NCBI GenBank assembly: GCA_023436765.1
Contig: JAEZHX010000068.1
Location: forward strand, 1-8,059
DNA: 8,059 nt
Reading direction: 5' to 3'
DNA from: Bacillota bacterium
Lineage (GTDB): Bacteria > Bacillota > Clostridia > Lachnospirales > Lachnospiraceae
The notes beneath the pieces were generated by a model, which saw only the letters and a program-made list of their open reading frames with translations, made no database searches and was not told where the DNA came from. Both the position numbers and the translations under genes were made by a program. Positions 5,823 through 8,059 of this stretch are shown in pieces. Each line of letters begins with the position of its first letter. The stretch's first letter is position 1.

Positions 5823-7697
5823 ATGCTTACAAAAAACAATCGGATCAAAGACATTTATGCGAATCCAATCGGACGGGATATTATGAATAAACTACTGCTG
5901 CAGATGAATATCAATAAAGCTGTAGTGACGAATCCGATTGTTGGTAATCTGAAGCTTAAAACCCTGCAGAAGCTGATGAAAGATAAGCTGGACGAGGAGT
6001 TTGTGAATACACTCCTTACTCTGCTGAACAGTGAACAGGAACATCCCGAGACTGTAGACGCACCAATTCAAAGAGCCTGGTGGAAGGAAGCAGTCTTCTA
6101 TCAAATCTATCCCAGAAGCTTTAAAGACAGCAATGGGGATGGGATTGGGGACCTGAAGGGTATCCTTGAAAAACTTGATTATCTAAAGGAATTGGGGATT
6201 GATGCAATTTGGCTTTCGCCCATTTATGATTCACCCAATGATGATAATGGCTATGATATCAGGGATTATCATAAAATCATGACGGAATTCGGTACGATGG
6301 AGGACTTTGACCTTCTTCTGGAGGAGGTTCATAACCGTGGGATGCGGCTGATTATGGATCTGGTCGTAAACCATACGTCCGATGAACATGAATGGTATCA
6401 GAAGTCCATCCATGAGCCGGATTCCAAGTATGGGGACTATTATATCTTCCGCGACGAGCCAAACAACTGGACGTCCTTTTTCGGAGGAAGCGCCTGGAAT
6501 TATGTTGAGGAACGGAAGCAGTATGCCCTACACTTATTCTCTAAGAAGCAGATGGATCTGAACTGGGAGAACGAAGCAGTACGGGATGAGATTCAGCAGA
6601 TGGTTAGCTGGTGGCTGGAGAAGGGTGTGGATGGTTTCCGTATGGATGTCATCAACTACATTTCCAAGAAGGAGGGCTTACCGGATGGGAATGAGAGTAT
6701 CGGCAAGCTCATGGGGTTTCATGGCGTGGAGCATTACTTCTATGGACCTCGGCTTCATGAGTATCTGAAGGAACTGAAGGAAAAGGCATTTCTTCCTTAT
6801 CAGGCTTTCTCTGTCGGGGAGACTCCCGGTATCGGAATGGAGATGAGTAAGCTGTTGACTGGAGATGATCGGATGGAGCTGGATATGATATTTTCCTTCG
6901 ACCATCTGGAAACTCCGGGACATACCCGCTTTGATGATTACCGATATGATCTTAATTATTTAAAAAAGTACATGATTGATTGGATGGAGCATTACGGGAA
7001 CAATTGCCAGCCATCACTGTTCTATGAGAATCATGATAATCCCAGAATGATTTCCAAGGTGAATCCGGAGCTAAAAGTTAGGAATGTTCTGGGTAAACTT
7101 CTTGCAGTGATACAGCTTACCTTGCGCGGTACTCCATTTATCTATCAGGGCCAGGAGCTTGGTATGATCAATCAAAACTTCAAATCCATAGCAGAGCTCC
7201 GGGATGTGGAATCTTTAAACATGTACGCAGAGTTATGCGGGAGTATGGACCCAGAAGCGGCGTTTCAAAAGGTGTTAGCAGGTACCAGAGACCATTCCAG
7301 AACACCCATGCAGTGGAATAATGATCAATATGCCGGCTTCTCTTCACAGACCCCCTGGATACTGATGGATGAGGACTATAAGGAATGCAATGTGGAGGCT
7401 CAGTTAGCTGATGACAATTCAATCCTGTGCTTCTATCAGAAGCTGATTGCATTACGTAAGGAACATCCTGTCATTTGGTATGGAGATGTGAAGGTGACGA
7501 ATCAGAAGGTGAAGAATCTGTTTACCTATTATCGTGAGGATGCTACAGAGACCCTCTATATAGAAATTAACCTATGTAATGAATCCATGATACGTTCAAG
7601 GCTTCCGGAGGGAAGACGTTTGTTATCAAATTATGCAGAGGTTTCTACGATGCTCCGTCCCTATGAGGCTTCGATATGGAAGCTTTCAATGAACTAA
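5823..7697 (+). CDS. GH13 oligo-1,6-glucosidase-like enzyme with extra N-terminal helical module
   Basis: Alpha-amylase-family retaining alpha-glucosidase, closest in motifs to oligo-1,6-glucosidase, dextran glucosidase and trehalose-6-phosphate hydrolase. The 624 residues begin with about 85 that precede the usual family start WWKEAVFYQIYPRSF (W86); the rest, about 539, is normal for the group. The Ca-loop-type sequence DSNGDGIGD is at 102-110. Region I is DLVVNH (179-184), region II GFRMDVIN with nucleophile D275, region III SVGE with acid/base E333, and region IV ENHD with transition-state stabiliser D405. Val276 after the nucleophile is the residue associated with alpha-1,6 rather than alpha-1,4 preference. 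The extension (about residues 7-72) is predicted helical by eye, with segments around GRDIMNKLLLQM, NLKLKTLQKLM and EEFVNTLLTLLNS. It is not a signal peptide, so the enzyme is cytoplasmic. It is the last gene before a terminator, 86 bases after the Nudix gene. The likely role is cleavage of isomaltose- or panose-type sugars; trehalose-6-phosphate or sucrose-type activity is less likely. Confidence 0.93.
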   Translation: MLTKNNRIKDIYANPIGRDIMNKLLLQMNINKAVVTNPIVGNLKLKTLQKLMKDKLDEEFVNTLLTLLNSEQEHPETVDAPIQRAWWKEAVFYQIYPRSFKDSNGDGIGDLKGILEKLDYLKELGIDAIWLSPIYDSPNDDNGYDIRDYHKIMTEFGTMEDFDLLLEEVHNRGMRLIMDLVVNHTSDEHEWYQKSIHEPDSKYGDYYIFRDEPNNWTSFFGGSAWNYVEERKQYALHLFSKKQMDLNWENEAVRDEIQQMVSWWLEKGVDGFRMDVINYISKKEGLPDGNESIGKLMGFHGVEHYFYGPRLHEYLKELKEKAFLPYQAFSVGETPGIGMEMSKLLTGDDRMELDMIFSFDHLETPGHTRFDDYRYDLNYLKKYMIDWMEHYGNNCQPSLFYENHDNPRMISKVNPELKVRNVLGKLLAVIQLTLRGTPFIYQGQELGMINQNFKSIAELRDVESLNMYAELCGSMDPEAAFQKVLAGTRDHSRTPMQWNNDQYAGFSSQTPWILMDEDYKECNVEAQLADDNSILCFYQKLIALRKEHPVIWYGDVKVTNQKVKNLFTYYREDATETLYIEINLCNESMIRSRLPEGRRLLSNYAEVSTMLRPYEASIWKLSMN

Positions 7698-7723
7698 CAT
7701 AATAACTTTATATGCAAAATAGG

Positions 7724-7753
7724 AAGCTCAAAACCATAGGTTTTGGGTTTTTT
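7724..7753 (+). terminator. intrinsic terminator of the sugar operon
   Basis: CTCAAAACC (7727-7735) pairs with GGTTTTGGG (7739-7747) around an ATA loop, with one G-U pair, and is followed directly by six T residues (7748-7753). The stem can be lengthened by three weaker pairs with the T-run. It begins about 27 bases after the GH13 stop and precedes a new promoter, so it separates two transcription units. Confidence 0.88.
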
Positions 7754-7814
7754 ATTATATAGTAATATGTTCCTAGAAATTACAAGAATAGTATAACTTA
7801 TAAATTCAGTGATG

Positions 7815-7842
7815 TTGACAAATTCCTACCACATGCTATGAT
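7815..7842 (+). promoter_or_regulatory. sigma-A-type promoter with extended -10 for phosphoketolase
   Basis: A perfect TTGACA (7815-7820) is followed after 16 bases by TATGAT (7837-7842), itself preceded by TG at 7834-7835, an extended -10. Transcription would start near 7849, giving a leader of about 40 bases. A small palindrome, TATAA-C-TTATA (7792-7802), lies 12 bases upstream of the -35; it is AT-rich and may be chance. Confidence 0.85.
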
Positions 7843-7871
7843 GAAATTGTTACTGGATAATATTGCATGAT

Positions 7872-7879
7872 AAAGGAGG
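7872..7879 (+). promoter_or_regulatory. strong ribosome binding site of the phosphoketolase gene
   Basis: AAAGGAGG, close to the full anti-Shine-Dalgarno complement, ends 8 bases before the ATG at 7888. Together with the near-consensus promoter it predicts high expression. Confidence 0.85.
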
Positions 7880-7887
7880 AATATATT

Positions 7888-8059
7888 ATGCTTAATCATT
7901 TACATACAAATACGATTGAGGAAAAAGGTCCACTTACGGATGCTTACCTAATAAAGATGAACGCTTATTGGCGCGCAACGAACTATTTGGCTGCAGGACA
8001 ATTATATTTACTTGATAATCCTTTACTCAGAGAACCGCTTACGATGGAGCATGTTAAGA
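7888..8059 (+). CDS. phosphoketolase, N-terminal part (cut by window end)
   Basis: The ATG at 7888 opens a frame that runs unbroken to the window end, giving 57 residues and one extra base. The segment from about residue 25, NAYWRATNYLAAGQLYLLDN, followed by PLLREPL, is the characteristic start of the XFP N-terminal domain of xylulose-5-phosphate/fructose-6-phosphate phosphoketolase, a thiamine-diphosphate enzyme of about 790-820 residues. It would split xylulose 5-phosphate (and perhaps fructose 6-phosphate) with phosphate into acetyl phosphate and an aldose phosphate in the cytoplasm. The 24 residues before this block are a slightly variable leader. It has its own promoter after the terminator, so it is not part of the sugar operon. 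Only the N terminus is visible, so the active-site residues cannot be checked. Confidence 0.88.
   Translation, partial: MLNHLHTNTIEEKGPLTDAYLIKMNAYWRATNYLAAGQLYLLDNPLLREPLTMEHVK

Noticed and set aside
5663..5890. Open frame overlapping the end of the Nudix gene and running into the GH13 start, considered as a small gene or a frameshifted Nudix tail
   Set aside because: The Nudix protein already has a normal length and a natural-looking end (EYRIFGVL). The ATG at 5663 directly abuts its only purine-rich stretch, leaving no spacing for initiation. The frame also overlaps the well-supported GH13 start.
7754..7887. Catabolite-responsive (cre) site or riboswitch in the leader of the phosphoketolase gene
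   Set aside because: No cre-like sequence was found by eye and the leader of about 40 bases is too short for known riboswitch classes. Only a small AT-rich palindrome at 7792-7802 remains.
1..8059. CRISPR arrays, tRNA or rRNA genes, insertion sequences, phage or defence genes
   Set aside because: No direct-repeat series, tRNA cloverleaf, transposase motif or terminal inverted repeats were seen; almost all of the window is occupied by metabolic genes.

Overview
The window looks like chromosome of a Gram-positive anaerobe of the class Clostridia, most likely Lachnospiraceae-like. This is inferred from the protein sequences, the strong purine-rich Shine-Dalgarno sites, moderate GC in the genes and AT-rich spacers; no marker gene fixes the taxon. 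All genes lie on the + strand.

Layout. Positions 1-60 hold an open frame ending in TGA that may be the tail of an upstream gene. A five-gene run follows, probably one operon: a GH1 beta-glucosidase (129-1412), a GH36 alpha-galactosidase with a TTG start (1425-3794), a MelB-like GPH-family sugar:cation symporter (3908-5263), a small Nudix hydrolase (5281-5736), and a GH13 oligo-1,6-glucosidase-like enzyme with an unusual N-terminal helical extension of about 85 residues (5823-7697). A clear intrinsic terminator (7724-7753) closes the run. After it, a strong consensus promoter (7815-7842) drives the start of a phosphoketolase gene cut off by the window end (7888 onward). No convincing promoter for the five-gene run is visible; it probably lies upstream of base 1. 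A possible internal promoter overlaps the end of the GH36 gene.

How the genes fit together. None of the glycosidases has a visible signal peptide and the transporter is a secondary carrier, so oligosaccharides are probably imported intact and unphosphorylated, then hydrolysed in the cytoplasm. The GH36 enzyme would remove alpha-galactose, the GH13 enzyme alpha-1,6-linked glucose, and the GH1 enzyme beta-linked glucose or galactose. The transporter keeps nearly all the sugar- and cation-site residues known from melibiose permease, which fits melibiose- or raffinose-type cargo. The Nudix gene is an unexpected member whose role cannot be read from sequence. The phosphoketolase is a separate transcription unit of central carbon metabolism.

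Most of the window is recognisable carbohydrate metabolism. The least explained items are the N-terminal module of the GH13 enzyme, the Nudix gene inside the sugar operon, and the structured spacer before the transporter gene.
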